Below, in pieces: positions 8,703-17,077 of a stretch of 64,000 bases of DNA. The notes under the pieces are model-generated. The model did not search any database. It saw nothing but the letters and a program-made list of their open reading frames with translations, and was not told the origin of the DNA. Position 1 is the first letter of the stretch, and every line of letters starts with the position of its first letter. This DNA is from Sphingopyxis alaskensis RB2256. GTDB lineage: Bacteria > Pseudomonadota > Alphaproteobacteria > Sphingomonadales > Sphingomonadaceae. A program made the position numbers and the translations under genes. The stretch spans positions 1 to 64,000 of the forward strand of contig NC_008048.1 in NCBI RefSeq assembly GCF_000013985.1, in the 5' to 3' direction.

Positions 8703-9192
8703 CGGCTTCGCCCCGCACCGCGGCCTCGATCGCCGCGATGTCGATCTTTTTCATCGTCATCATCGCCTCGAACGCGCGCTTGGCGGCGGCCTTGTCGCTG
8801 CTCGTCGTCGCTTCGATCAGGACGCGCGGGGTAATCTGCCAGCTCACGCCCCATTTGTCCTTGCACCAGCCGCACATGCTTTCCTGCCCGCCATTGCCGA
8901 CAATCGCGTCCCACAGCCGGTCGGTTTCCTCCTGCGTGTCGGTGTGGACGATGAAGGAAAAGGCCTCGCTATGCTTGAAGATCGGTGGGCCGTTGAGGCC
9001 GAGGCACGGCGTGCCGAGCAGCGTGAACTCGACGGTCAGCACATCGCCTTCCTTGCCGCCCGGCGTGTCGCCGGGTGCGCGGTGGACGGCGCCCACATGG
9101 CTGTCGGCAAAGGTTTCGGCATAGAAACTGGCCGCTTCCTCGGCGTCGCCTTCGTACCAGAGGCATAGGGTCAGGGGGGGCTTGCTCATCAT
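8689..9192 (-). CDS. PhnB-like VOC-superfamily protein
   Basis: A 167-residue VOC-fold protein of the PhnB/3-demethylubiquinone methyltransferase-like type: PPLTLCLWYEGDAEEAASFYAETF at the N-terminus, then LTVEFTLLGTPCLGLNGPP and the conserved MCGWCKDKWGVSWQITPRVL region. A GTG and two ATGs lie together at the start; ATG 9192 is chosen because AGGAG is 4-5 bases upstream. The family includes metal-dependent glyoxalase- and dioxygenase-type enzymes, and no reaction can be assigned. Confidence 0.85.
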   Translation of the reverse strand: MMSKPPLTLCLWYEGDAEEAASFYAETFADSHVGAVHRAPGDTPGGKEGDVLTVEFTLLGTPCLGLNGPPIFKHSEAFSFIVHTDTQEETDRLWDAIVGNGGQESMCGWCKDKWGVSWQITPRVLIEATTSSDKAAAKRAFEAMMTMKKIDIAAIEAAVRGEAVGAA

Positions 9193-9227
9193 CACTCTCC
9201 TTCATATTGCCTGGGGGGTATGGGGGG

Positions 9228-10031
9228 TCAGCCTTTGCGCGGCCCAACAAAGCCGATCGCCGCGCCCTGCGGGTCGATGGCGTTCATCGCATATTCGCCG
9301 CCCGGTATTTCCATCGGTTCGTTGGTGATCGTCCCGCCGTTCGCGGCGACCGCACCCCGCGCGCGGTCGATGTCGTCGACGCCGATGTAAAAGGTCCACG
9401 TCGGCGCGGGGATCCCCTCCATCAGCGGCATCACCGCGCCAATCATGTCGCCGCCGTGCTGGAGGAAGCGATATTGGCCAAGTTCGCCCATATCCATCGC
9501 GCCTTCCTGTCCCCAGCCGAAATGCCGCTGATAGAATGTGATCGCGGTGTCGGGTTCGCTCGTCGCCAGTTCGTTCCAGCGTATATGCTGCGCCTCGGTC
9601 ACCGAAAAAGCGTCGGCAACCTTGTCGGGTTCGCCCTCGGGCGGAATCGGATTCATGATGTAAAAGGGCGCGCCCTGCGGATCGGCGACCATCGCGATAC
9701 GCCCGACGGGCAGGTCGTGCGCCGGCATGTGTACGGTGCCGCCGTCGGCGGTGATCGCTGCGACCGCCGCATCGACGTCGGGGGTGTAAAGATAGCCGAG
9801 CCAGCCCGGCCGCGCGCCGCCCGCGATCATGTCGGCATTGAGCGCCAACACGCCGCCCGCGTTACCGCCATTCGTGCGGACGATCATCCGGTAATCGACG
9901 CCGCCGGGCGCGCCGGGGTCGCTGTGCGCCGCGATCGTCCAGCCGACAACCGCGCCGTAAAAGCGCGCCGCGCCGTCGGGGTCGCTCGTCATCAGTTCGT
10001 ACCAGATGAAGCTGCCTGGGGGATTGGTCAT
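9228..10031 (-). CDS. Two-domain VOC (glyoxalase/bleomycin-resistance-like) protein
   Basis: The 267-residue protein contains two VOC modules: residues about 1-125 (FIWYELMTSDPDGAARFYGAVVGW ... VADPQGAPFYIMNP) and about 140-265 (IRWNELATSEPDTAITFYQRHFGW ... IDPQGAAIGFVGP). Each has the typical start F/WxE L followed by the AxxFYxxxxGW helix. Such pseudo-dimers form a single metal-binding cavity in glyoxalases and resistance proteins. It sits in the TetR/GST array, which suggests a role in handling reactive aldehydes or xenobiotics, but the substrate is unknown. Confidence 0.87.
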   Translation of the reverse strand: MTNPPGSFIWYELMTSDPDGAARFYGAVVGWTIAAHSDPGAPGGVDYRMIVRTNGGNAGGVLALNADMIAGGARPGWLGYLYTPDVDAAVAAITADGGTVHMPAHDLPVGRIAMVADPQGAPFYIMNPIPPEGEPDKVADAFSVTEAQHIRWNELATSEPDTAITFYQRHFGWGQEGAMDMGELGQYRFLQHGGDMIGAVMPLMEGIPAPTWTFYIGVDDIDRARGAVAANGGTITNEPMEIPGGEYAMNAIDPQGAAIGFVGPRKG

Positions 10032-10070
10032 CCTTCTTCTCCTTGCAAAAGCCTGTTCCGAAATGCAGCC

Positions 10071-10370
10071 TCAGGGCCGGTAGAAGCGCAGCGGCCTGGT
10101 GTCGGAGCGCGCCATCTGCCCGCGCGCCTCGAGGTCGAGCTGGACGCCCTTTTGCCACCAGCCGGCCTTGGCCCCGCCGGGGAACAGCACCTCGGGGAGC
10201 AGTGGCAGCAGGCGCTCCTTGATCTCGGCGGCGGTCAGGCCGGGCGCTTCGGTGGGCACCACCGTCAGCATCGCATCGCGCATCGCCTCATATTTCACGC
10301 GCTCGACCCGCACGACATGGTTCGGGCTGTTGACGTTCAGCATGTCGACGCGGTCGTTGGTCCTGCCCAT
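10071..10370 (-). CDS. Conserved hypothetical protein
   Basis: A 99-residue soluble protein starting at ATG 10370 (MGRTNDRVDMLNVNSPNHVVRV). A TTG further up would overlap the preceding GST. It contains YEAMRDAMLTVVPTEAPGLTAAEIKERLLPLLPEVLF, which looks like a small winged-helix-like helical unit, and ends in GWWQKGVQLDLEARGQMARS. I do not recognise a function. It lies 2 bases after the GST stop and is certainly in the same operon. Confidence 0.7.
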   Translation of the reverse strand: MGRTNDRVDMLNVNSPNHVVRVERVKYEAMRDAMLTVVPTEAPGLTAAEIKERLLPLLPEVLFPGGAKAGWWQKGVQLDLEARGQMARSDTRPLRFYRP

Positions 10371-10372
10371 CG

Positions 10373-11044
10373 TCAAGCCCTCGCCCCGTCGGCGTCGGCG
10401 GCCACCGCCTCCAGCGCCGCAAATGCCGCAGCGATCGTCACCGGCGCCCTGGGCCGCGCGTACATGCGGTCCAGAAAGGCGCGGAGCGCCGGGGCATCGT
10501 CCAGCAGCGCTTCCTCGCGCGCCCAGTCGAGCGTGAAGGCGGCGTTGAAATCGGCCACCGTCAGCGCGTCGCCGACCAGGACGTCGCGCCCCTGCATATG
10601 CTGTTCGAGCACTGCAACCATCCGTGCGGCGTCGCGCTTCGCCAGCGCGATTTCGGCCTCCGACTTTTCCTCGGGATCATAGATGAAATTGTGGAGCGCG
10701 ATCCGCCACAGCGGTGCCTCGATCTCGGTCATCAGGAAGAACAGCCAGTGATACATGCGGCCGCGATCTTCGGCAGTGGCGGGGATCAGCCCGCCGCCGG
10801 GGAAGCGTTCGCCATATTTGTCGGCGAGATAGAGCTGGATCGCCGCCGATTCGCTGACCACCATGGCGCCATCGACGAGCACCGGCAGCTTGGCGGCGGG
10901 GTTGAGCGCCATAAAATCGGGCGTCAACTGTTCGCCCGCGCCGAGGTCGATCGGGATGATCTCGTGCGGCAGGTCGAGTTCATTGAGCAGCCAGATCGCG
11001 CGCAGGGCGCGGGTCGGCGGGGTTCCGTAAAGTTTGATCATCAT
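10373..11044 (-). CDS. Glutathione S-transferase
   Basis: A 223-residue GST starting at ATG 11044 (MMIKLYGTPPTRALRAIWLLNEL) with a strong AGGAGG site just upstream. It has the NPAAKLPVLVDG loop and the SESAAIQLYLADKYG glutathione-binding segment, then the helical domain with LVGDALTVADFNAAFTLDW (N-capping motif). Its N-terminus resembles the theta/beta-like bacterial GSTs. It is part of the TetR-led array. Confidence 0.9.
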   Translation of the reverse strand: MMIKLYGTPPTRALRAIWLLNELDLPHEIIPIDLGAGEQLTPDFMALNPAAKLPVLVDGAMVVSESAAIQLYLADKYGERFPGGGLIPATAEDRGRMYHWLFFLMTEIEAPLWRIALHNFIYDPEEKSEAEIALAKRDAARMVAVLEQHMQGRDVLVGDALTVADFNAAFTLDWAREEALLDDAPALRAFLDRMYARPRAPVTIAAAFAALEAVAADADGARA

Positions 11045-11092
11045 TGTTCCTCCTGATCCGCTCCATGGCTGCGCCACAGGGGGATGACCGCA

Positions 11093-11815
11093 TCACGCCT
11101 CGACGATCGGGACGAAGCCGCCATAGATCATGCGCCTGGCGTCGAAGGGGCGCTCTTCTTCGGGGCCGGGGTTCATCCGCTCGTCGGCCATCACCCTTTC
11201 CCAGCCGCTGTCGCGCGCTTCCCTGCTGGGCCATTCGACCCAGCTGAACACGACGGTCTCGCCGTCCTTTTTGTGCGCGGCGCGGGCATAGTCGGTGATC
11301 TTGCCGTCGGGGACGTCGTCGCCCCAATTTTCAACAACGCGCGTGGCGCCATGTTCGATGAATATCTCCGACGCCATTTTCGCCATCGCGCGATAGCGGT
11401 CCTTGTTGGCATCGGGGACGGGGGCGACAAAGCCGTCGACATAGCCGGTGGCGCCGGTGCCGCGATCGTCGAGGATCGTTTCGAAACCGCCGACGATCAT
11501 CCGCTTGCCGTCGAACGGCATGTCGCTACCCATCTGTTGCATCCGCGGGTCGGACATGATCCTTTCATTGGCGGCATCGCGCACCTGCTTGTCGGGATAT
11601 TCGAACCAGCTGAACACGACGGTCTCGTCGGCCTTCGCCTGCACCGCGCCCTTGAAATCGTTGACCTTGCCGTCGGGCACGTCATCGCCCCACGCCTCGA
11701 CCATCCGCGTCACGCCAAACTCCCTGAACAGCGGCGCCGCATCGGCGGCGTGCCTGCGATAGGCGTCCTTGTTGGCGGTCGGCACCGCGACCACAAATCC
11801 TTCTACATAGGTCAT
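11093..11815 (-). CDS. Tandem DUF1428 protein
   Basis: The 240-residue protein is an internal duplication. MTYVEGFVVAVPTANKDAY at residue 1 recurs as GYVDGFVAPVPDANKDRYR near residue 124, and each half goes on through FGVTRMVEAWGDDVPDGK / HGATRVVENWGDDVPDGK, VVFSWFEYPDK / VVFSWVEWPSRE and the DGKRMIVGGF / DARRMIYGGF end. Single-domain DUF1428 proteins are about half this size and adopt a dimeric ferredoxin-like (EDD/ABM-type) fold. The fusion probably makes a covalent dimer. The function is unknown. Confidence 0.88.
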   Translation of the reverse strand: MTYVEGFVVAVPTANKDAYRRHAADAAPLFREFGVTRMVEAWGDDVPDGKVNDFKGAVQAKADETVVFSWFEYPDKQVRDAANERIMSDPRMQQMGSDMPFDGKRMIVGGFETILDDRGTGATGYVDGFVAPVPDANKDRYRAMAKMASEIFIEHGATRVVENWGDDVPDGKITDYARAAHKKDGETVVFSWVEWPSREARDSGWERVMADERMNPGPEEERPFDARRMIYGGFVPIVEA

Positions 11816-11848
11816 CGTCTCTCTCCTTTCGGGGGCAGGAAACTGTAA

Positions 11849-12523
11849 TCAGGCAGGCGGACCCGCCTCTTCACGGAACGCGGCAAGCTGCGCGTCGAGC
11901 GCACGTCGAAAGGCAGGCCGTGCCAGGCATCGGTCGAGATAGGCCTGGAGCCGCGGCTGTTCGGCGATCAGTCCCGCCTCGACGGCTTCGCGCAGCACGG
12001 TCGCCATCGCAATGTCGGCGACGGTGAAGTCGCCGGTCAGATAGGGTTTGTCGCCCATCGCGTCGTTGAGACGGCCGAGCCGGCCACGAATGAAGTCGAT
12101 CAGGCCGGGGCGGCGGAGCTTCGCCCATTCCTCGTCCTTCGAGAAAATATCGACATTGCCCAGTTCGAACAGCATCGGTTCGACGCTGTTATAGGCGGCG
12201 AACAGCCAGGCGAGTGTGTTGGCGCGGCCCTGCGCATCGCGCGGCATCAGCCGTTCGTCCTTTTCGGCGAGGTGAAGCAGGATCGCGCCGCTTTCGAACA
12301 AACGGATGCCGCCGTCGTTGAGCACCGGCACCTGCCCCCAGGGCTGGAACAGGAAATGGTCGGCGGGGCGGTTGACCGCGCTGATCAGATGCTCGGCATA
12401 ATCGAGGCCGATTTCCTCGCATGCCCAGCGCGGGCGCAGGTCGCGGACAAAGCCGCGCGCGAAATCGGGAACCCAGTCAAAGGCAGTGAGCACGATGGCG
12501 GCGTCGGGGTTGATCGGCATCAT
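11849..12523 (-). CDS. Glutathione S-transferase family protein
   Basis: A 224-residue GST. The start is ATG 12523 with AAGGAG upstream (MMPINPDAAIVLTAFDWVPDFARGFVRDLR). The N-terminal domain has GQVPVLNDGGIRLFESGAILLHLAEK, and the C-terminal domain has KPYLTGDFTVADIAMATVLR. The tryptophan/proline replacement near the usual catalytic residue (FDWVPDFARG) points to a divergent class. It is in the TetR-led array, between the hydrolase and the DUF1428 gene. Confidence 0.88.
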   Translation of the reverse strand: MMPINPDAAIVLTAFDWVPDFARGFVRDLRPRWACEEIGLDYAEHLISAVNRPADHFLFQPWGQVPVLNDGGIRLFESGAILLHLAEKDERLMPRDAQGRANTLAWLFAAYNSVEPMLFELGNVDIFSKDEEWAKLRRPGLIDFIRGRLGRLNDAMGDKPYLTGDFTVADIAMATVLREAVEAGLIAEQPRLQAYLDRCLARPAFRRALDAQLAAFREEAGPPA

Positions 12524-12545
12524 TTCTCTCCTTGGGGACGGGGTG

Positions 12546-13529
12546 TCAGAAAAAGCCTTCGGGCATTGGCGGCATGGCATCGTCCAGAAAGGCGATGGCC
12601 TGTTCCGCGATCGTGGGGGCTTCGGCCATAACGCCGATGTGCGATGTCGCGGGCAGGATCGACAGGCGCGCCTTGGGTGGCTGGGTCATGAACCCCTGCG
12701 TTGCCGTTGCGATGTCGGCGCCGCCACGCAGCTTGAACAGCTTGATCGCGTGCTCGAATGTGATGCCGTCGGCGTCGCCCAAAATGATCATCGTCTTGCC
12801 CGGAATCGCGCGCAATTGTGCGTCGCTATAGGCGAAGGGCGTCGAATCGATGTGCTTGATCGCCGCGACCAGGTCGGGAAAGGCGTCGGGGGTTGGCGAC
12901 AGCCGTTTATACTCGGTCTCCATCGGGGTGCCGGCGAACATTTCGGGGGTCATTTTGGCGATGCCCTCCAACACTTCGGGAACCCACCCGTCGAGCCTGG
13001 CGGCGCCCGAAATGATCACCTGTTTGCCGACGCGTTCCGGGTGGCGCACCGCCATCGCGATCGCGGTGCTGCCGCCCATCGAATAGCCCAGCACATCGGC
13101 GCGTTCGACGCGCAGCGACGCGAGGACGGCGGCTGCATCGTCGGCCATCTGGTCATAGCTGAACGCACCGCCGACCTTGCCGGTGCGGCCGTGGCCGCGT
13201 GCGTCGATGGTGATGACGGGGCGCGATGCGACAAAGGGGGTGACGAAGGGTGCCATCGCTTCGCCCGACATGAACGCGCCGTGCAGCACCAGCAACGGCG
13301 TCTGCTTCGATGTCGGGTCGCCATGCACCGCATAGGCGATGCGCACGCCGTTGACCGTCGCATGCCCCGTCCTGGCGGCGCTGGCCGATGCGGTGGTCGT
13401 TGCGGGCTGTTGGGCATATGCGGGTTGGGGCAGCGCCGCGACGACGGCGGCGCTGGCCAGCAGGGCGAGCGCGGCGGCGACGCCCGAATGGCGGCGACGG
13501 AAAATCCGGGGGGGAGAAAAACCTGTCAT
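12546..13529 (-). CDS. Secreted alpha/beta hydrolase
   Basis: The 327-residue protein has an N-terminal signal peptide (about residues 12-40, AALALLASAAVVAALPQPAYAQ) and an alpha/beta-hydrolase domain: oxyanion region LLVLHGAFMSG, the TIDARGHGRTGK loop, nucleophile elbow GYSMGGS, an acidic residue around ILGDADGI and the catalytic-histidine region ATSHIGVM. It is similar in form to haloperoxidase- or esterase-like hydrolases. The substrate is unknown. It is the only clearly exported enzyme of the array. Confidence 0.88.
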   Translation of the reverse strand: MTGFSPPRIFRRRHSGVAAALALLASAAVVAALPQPAYAQQPATTTASASAARTGHATVNGVRIAYAVHGDPTSKQTPLLVLHGAFMSGEAMAPFVTPFVASRPVITIDARGHGRTGKVGGAFSYDQMADDAAAVLASLRVERADVLGYSMGGSTAIAMAVRHPERVGKQVIISGAARLDGWVPEVLEGIAKMTPEMFAGTPMETEYKRLSPTPDAFPDLVAAIKHIDSTPFAYSDAQLRAIPGKTMIILGDADGITFEHAIKLFKLRGGADIATATQGFMTQPPKARLSILPATSHIGVMAEAPTIAEQAIAFLDDAMPPMPEGFF

Positions 13530-13558
13530 GGATATAATCCTCTATAGTTTGACGAAGC

Positions 13559-13777
13559 CTAGCTTCGTTTGCCTTTGATGAAGGCGACGACCGACATGGC
13601 GTGGCCGTGGCCCAGGCCGTAATCGGCCTTCAGCCAGTCGATCACCGCACCGGCCTTGACCCCGGGCGCGAGGCCCGCGTCGTCGGCCAGGCCCTTTTGC
13701 GTCGCCTGTGCCCGCAAATCATCGGCGGATTGGCCCGTTTTGGTCCGAACATTGTCGAGATAGGCTTGGAAGGACAT
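13559..13777 (-). CDS. DUF4287-type small protein
   Basis: The 72-residue protein starts MSFQAYLDNVRTKTGQSADDL and ends DWLKADYGLGHGHAMSVVAFIKG, the pattern of the DUF4287 family, small helical proteins often found beside VOC and DUF1801 proteins. No function is established. It is 29 bases upstream of the hydrolase gene in the same direction. Confidence 0.8.
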   Translation of the reverse strand: MSFQAYLDNVRTKTGQSADDLRAQATQKGLADDAGLAPGVKAGAVIDWLKADYGLGHGHAMSVVAFIKGKRS

Positions 13778-13850
13778 GCAAGCGGCCTTTCGGGCTGCGG
13801 GGGTAAACAGGCGATGGCGAGACAGGGAGAGCGCGCCATCGCCTGCCGGG

Positions 13851-14285
13851 TCAGGCGGCGGCTTCGGCGGGTTCGCCGGCGGGGATCGCGGCGGGGTCCA
13901 TCCACATCACTTCCCAGATGTGGCCGTCGGGGTCTTCGAAGCTGCGGCCGTACATGAAGCCGAAATCCTGCGTCGGGGTCGGGTCGGCCTTGCCGCCCGC
14001 CTTGACCGCCTTGTCGACCTGTCCGTCGACTGCCTCGCGGCTGTCGGCCGAAACGCAGAGCAGCACCTGCGCGGTCGTGCGCGCGTCGGGGATCATCTTC
14101 GACGTGAAGCTCGCCCATTTTTCATGGCTGAGCAGCATGACGTGGATCGACCCTTCCTCGACGACCATGCAGGCGGCGGTCTCGTCGGTGAAGGCGGGAT
14201 TGTTGACCGCGCCGACCGCCTCGTAAAAGGCCTTCGATCTGTCGAGGTCGGTGACGGGCAGGTTCACGAAAATCATCCGGGGCAT
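13851..14285 (-). CDS. VOC-family (glyoxalase-like) protein
   Basis: A 144-residue single VOC module: RMIFVNLPVTDLDRSKAFYEAVGA at the start, MLLSHEKWASFTSKMI in the middle and FGFMYGRSFEDPDGHIWEVMWMD at the end, which carries the usual metal-ligand Glu. It belongs to the extradiol-dioxygenase/glyoxalase superfamily. It is the second gene of the array, 71 bases after the TetR gene. Confidence 0.87.
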   Translation of the reverse strand: MPRMIFVNLPVTDLDRSKAFYEAVGAVNNPAFTDETAACMVVEEGSIHVMLLSHEKWASFTSKMIPDARTTAQVLLCVSADSREAVDGQVDKAVKAGGKADPTPTQDFGFMYGRSFEDPDGHIWEVMWMDPAAIPAGEPAEAAA

Positions 14286-14356
14286 CGTCTTTCTCCTTTT
14301 CTTGGGGGGATCAGGTCAGCGCGATCGGCGCGCCGGGGCAATTATGTGGGACATCA

Positions 14357-15043
14357 TCATGCGGCGCTCCGTTCGAACAACATGGCGACATAGCGCTTCA
14401 GATGGGTGACGCTCTCGCGGGCGATCGCGGGGGCATTCGCGGACTTGGCGAGGATGAACGATCCTTGCAGCACCGCCTGGACGTGGCGGGCAAGGCCGAT
14501 GGCGCTGACGCCTTCGGGCCTGCCATGGCGGTCGAACGCCGCCTCGATGTCGGGGACGAGCGCTTCGCAATAGGCATTGAGGCTCGCTTCGCACGCTTCG
14601 CGGATCGCGTCGCTCGTCGCATAGGCTTCCTGCACCATCGTGCCGACGAAGCAGGTATATTCCTCGGTCGGACCGCTCAGCATCGACAGGCGGAAATCGA
14701 TATGGCCGAGCAGGCGATCGAGCGGATCGTCGAGCCGAGTATGCGGCGGCAGCTCGAACAGCGGCCGCGCGCGGTCGGTCCAGCCCTCGGCGGCGGCGAC
14801 GGCGAGCGCCTCCTTTGACGCGAAATGGTGGAAAAAGGCGCCCTTGGTCACGCCCGCGGCGGCGCAGATCTGGTCGACCGTCGTTGCCGCATAACCCTGT
14901 CGCCGCACCAGCTGATGTGCCGCCGCGATCAGCGCCGCGCGGGCACTGCCGCGCGGGGCGCGGCCAGCCGAGGTGCCGCCGCCCGCCCGGGGGGCGGAGC
15001 GGGCGACGGCGTCGGGGGAAGGGGGCGTCTGATTCGTCGTCAT
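14357..15043 (-). CDS. TetR/AcrR-family regulator, NemR-like
   Basis: The 228-residue regulator has an N-terminal helix-turn-helix (ARAALIAAAHQLVRRQGYAATTVDQICAAAGVTKGAFFHHF, about residues 28-68) and a ligand domain with TCFVGTMVQEAYATSDAIREACEAS. The cysteine in TCFVG is placed like the redox/electrophile-sensing cysteine of NemR-type regulators (GCLxGN). ATG 15043 is chosen because the in-frame ATG at 15055 lies inside the predicted -10 box. It heads a minus-strand array of GSTs and VOC proteins and probably represses itself and them in the absence of electrophiles. The effector is an inference. Confidence 0.88.
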   Translation of the reverse strand: MTTNQTPPSPDAVARSAPRAGGGTSAGRAPRGSARAALIAAAHQLVRRQGYAATTVDQICAAAGVTKGAFFHHFASKEALAVAAAEGWTDRARPLFELPPHTRLDDPLDRLLGHIDFRLSMLSGPTEEYTCFVGTMVQEAYATSDAIREACEASLNAYCEALVPDIEAAFDRHGRPEGVSAIGLARHVQAVLQGSFILAKSANAPAIARESVTHLKRYVAMLFERSAA

Positions 15044-15050
15044 GCGAATC

Positions 15051-15079
15051 GACATACCGACTGGTTGGTATGTTGTCAA
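15051..15079 (-). promoter_or_regulatory. Promoter with TetR-type operator in its spacer
   Basis: Read on the minus strand, TTGACA (15079-15074), a 17-base spacer and TATGTC (15056-15051) make a near-consensus sigma-70 promoter. A 20-base near-palindrome, CATACCGACTGGTTGGTATG on the plus strand (15053-15072, eight of ten positions symmetric), covers the spacer and most of the -10 box. The expected transcription start falls about one base before ATG 15043, so the mRNA is nearly leaderless. Confidence 0.8.
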
Positions 15080-15205
15080 ACACCCGAGCGACCCCACGCT
15101 ACGCGGCACCTTCGCCAACTTCCGAAAAAGACTCGACCTTTCCGCCGCTTCGCCTAAGAAGGCCTCGGAACAAAGGGGGCACATCGTGCTGTTCCGGGGG
15201 AGCAA

Positions 15206-16714
15206 ATGGTCGCAATCGTCTCAACCGCCGCCTATCTCGGCATCGAGGCCCGCGGGGTCGAGGTGCAGTGCCAGATCACGCCAGGCGTTCCGCGCTTCGT
15301 CCTCGTCGGCCTGCCCGACAAGGCGGTCGGCGAAAGCCGCGAGCGCGTCCGCGCCGCGATCGCCGCGATCGGCCTGTCGCTCCCGCCCAAGGTCATCACC
15401 GTCAACCTCTCGCCCGCCGACCTGCCCAAGGAAGGCTCGCACTATGACCTGCCGATCGCGCTCGCGCTTCTGGGCGCGATGGGGGTGATCGATGCCGAAA
15501 CGCTGGCGTCGTACGTCGTCGTCGGCGAACTCGGCCTCGACGGGCGCGTTGCCGCCTCGCCCGGCGTGCTGCTCGCTGCGCTCCACGCGGGCAGCGTCGA
15601 GCGCGGCCTCATCTGCCCCGCGGCGCAGGGCCCCGAAGCGGCGTGGGCGGGCAATGTCGAGGTGATCGGCGCGCCCGACCTCCTGTCGCTGCTCAACCAT
15701 TTCAAAGGCAATGCCCTGCTTCCGCCGCCAGTGCCGGGCGAAGTCGCGGCGCCGGCGCGCGGCGCCGATCTCGCGCAGGTGAAGGGGCAGGAAACCGCCA
15801 AGCGCGCGCTCGAAATCGCCGCGGCGGGCGGACACAACCTTTTGATGTCGGGCCCGCCGGGCGCGGGCAAGTCGCTGATGGCCGCCTGCATGCCCGGCAT
15901 ATTGCCCGAGCTGACCCCCGCCGAGGCGCTGGAGGTGTCGATGATCGCCTCGGTCGCCGGACAGCTCGACGGCGGGCGGCTGGTACGCGCGCGGCCGTTT
16001 CGCAGCCCTCACCATTCGGCGTCGATGCCCGCGCTCGTCGGCGGGGGTCTGCGCGTGCGGCCGGGCGAGGTCAGTCTCGCGCATCTCGGCGTATTGTTCC
16101 TCGACGAGCTGCCCGAGTTTCAGCGCGGGGTGCTCGATTCGCTCCGCCAGCCGCTCGAAACGGGCGAGGTCAGCGTAGCGCGCGCCAATGCGCATGTCAC
16201 CTTTCCCGCGCGCGTCCAGCTCGTCGCGGCGATGAACCCGTGCCGCTGCGGCCATCTTGGCGACCCCGCGCTCGCGTGCAGCCGCGCGCCGCGCTGCGCC
16301 GCCGATTATCAGGCGAAATTGTCGGGGCCGCTGCTCGACCGCATCGACCTGCACGTCGAGGTACAGGCGGTGAGCGCCGCCGACCTCACCCTGCCGCCCC
16401 CCGCCGAAGGCAGCGCCGAAGTCGCCGCACGCGTCGCGGCGGCGCGCGATGTGCAGACCCGGCGCTATGCGGAGCTCAGGGCGCGCACCAATGCCGAAAT
16501 CGACGGCGAATTGCTCGAAGCGGTCGCGATGCCTGACGAAGCCGGGCGCAAGCTGCTCGCGCAAGCCGCCGAGGCGATGCGGCTGTCGGCGCGCGGCTAT
16601 ACGCGAATCCTGCGCGTCGCGCGGACGATCGCCGACCTTGCGGGCTCCGAAACCGTTGGTCGCATCCATATCGCCGAGGCGCTGAGCTATCGCCGCCAGG
16701 CACCGAGGAATTAG
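15206..16714 (+). CDS. comM: ComM/YifB-family Mg-chelatase-like AAA+ ATPase
   Basis: The 502-residue protein has an N-terminal Lon-protease-like fold domain (about 1-170, TPGVPRFVLVGLPDKAVGESRERVRAA), then the Mg-chelatase AAA+ core with Walker A MSGPPGAGKS (about 213-222), LGVLFLDELPEF as Walker B, and the zinc-finger-like MNPCRCGHLGDPALACSRAPRCAADY. ComM is a hexameric helicase that extends branch migration during natural transformation. The start is ATG 15206. A long open frame on the opposite strand over this gene is a codon-bias shadow. Confidence 0.95.
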   Translation: MVAIVSTAAYLGIEARGVEVQCQITPGVPRFVLVGLPDKAVGESRERVRAAIAAIGLSLPPKVITVNLSPADLPKEGSHYDLPIALALLGAMGVIDAETLASYVVVGELGLDGRVAASPGVLLAALHAGSVERGLICPAAQGPEAAWAGNVEVIGAPDLLSLLNHFKGNALLPPPVPGEVAAPARGADLAQVKGQETAKRALEIAAAGGHNLLMSGPPGAGKSLMAACMPGILPELTPAEALEVSMIASVAGQLDGGRLVRARPFRSPHHSASMPALVGGGLRVRPGEVSLAHLGVLFLDELPEFQRGVLDSLRQPLETGEVSVARANAHVTFPARVQLVAAMNPCRCGHLGDPALACSRAPRCAADYQAKLSGPLLDRIDLHVEVQAVSAADLTLPPPAEGSAEVAARVAAARDVQTRRYAELRARTNAEIDGELLEAVAMPDEAGRKLLAQAAEAMRLSARGYTRILRVARTIADLAGSETVGRIHIAEALSYRRQAPRN

Positions 16715-16723
16715 GGCGCGGAC

Positions 16724-17023
16724 GTGGAGGCGATCGATTTCGAGAGCGCAATCATCGAATGGCGCGGGCCGGCGCCCTTCCTGTTCGCTGCCATCCCCGA
16801 CGAGCATGTCGGTGCTCTTCGCCATGCCGCGATGACGGCGAGCTATGGTTGGGGCGTGGTCCCGGTCGCGCGCGTTGGCGCGACGCAGTTCACAACCTCG
16901 CTCTTTCCGCGTGACGGCGGCTATCTGTTGGCGATCAAGCTCGCCGTGCAGCGCGCCGAAGGGGTGGGGCCTGGCGATCGTGTCGCCGTGTCGCTCCGTG
17001 TCGGCCGCGACGGCAAATGTTGA
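16724..17023 (+). CDS. DUF1905 domain protein
   Basis: A 99-residue protein starting at GTG 16724, 9 bases after comM. It matches the small beta-barrel DUF1905 family: FESAIIEWRGPAPFLFAAIPDEHV, YGWGVVPVARVGATQFTTSLFPRDGGYLLAIKLAVQR and the closing GDRVAVSLRVG. No molecular function is known. It is probably co-transcribed with comM. Confidence 0.82.
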   Translation: MEAIDFESAIIEWRGPAPFLFAAIPDEHVGALRHAAMTASYGWGVVPVARVGATQFTTSLFPRDGGYLLAIKLAVQRAEGVGPGDRVAVSLRVGRDGKC

Positions 17024-17077
17024 AGAACGCCGCGCCATGGTAAAGATTTCCCAAGGATTTGGTGGGATAGCGCGGCG

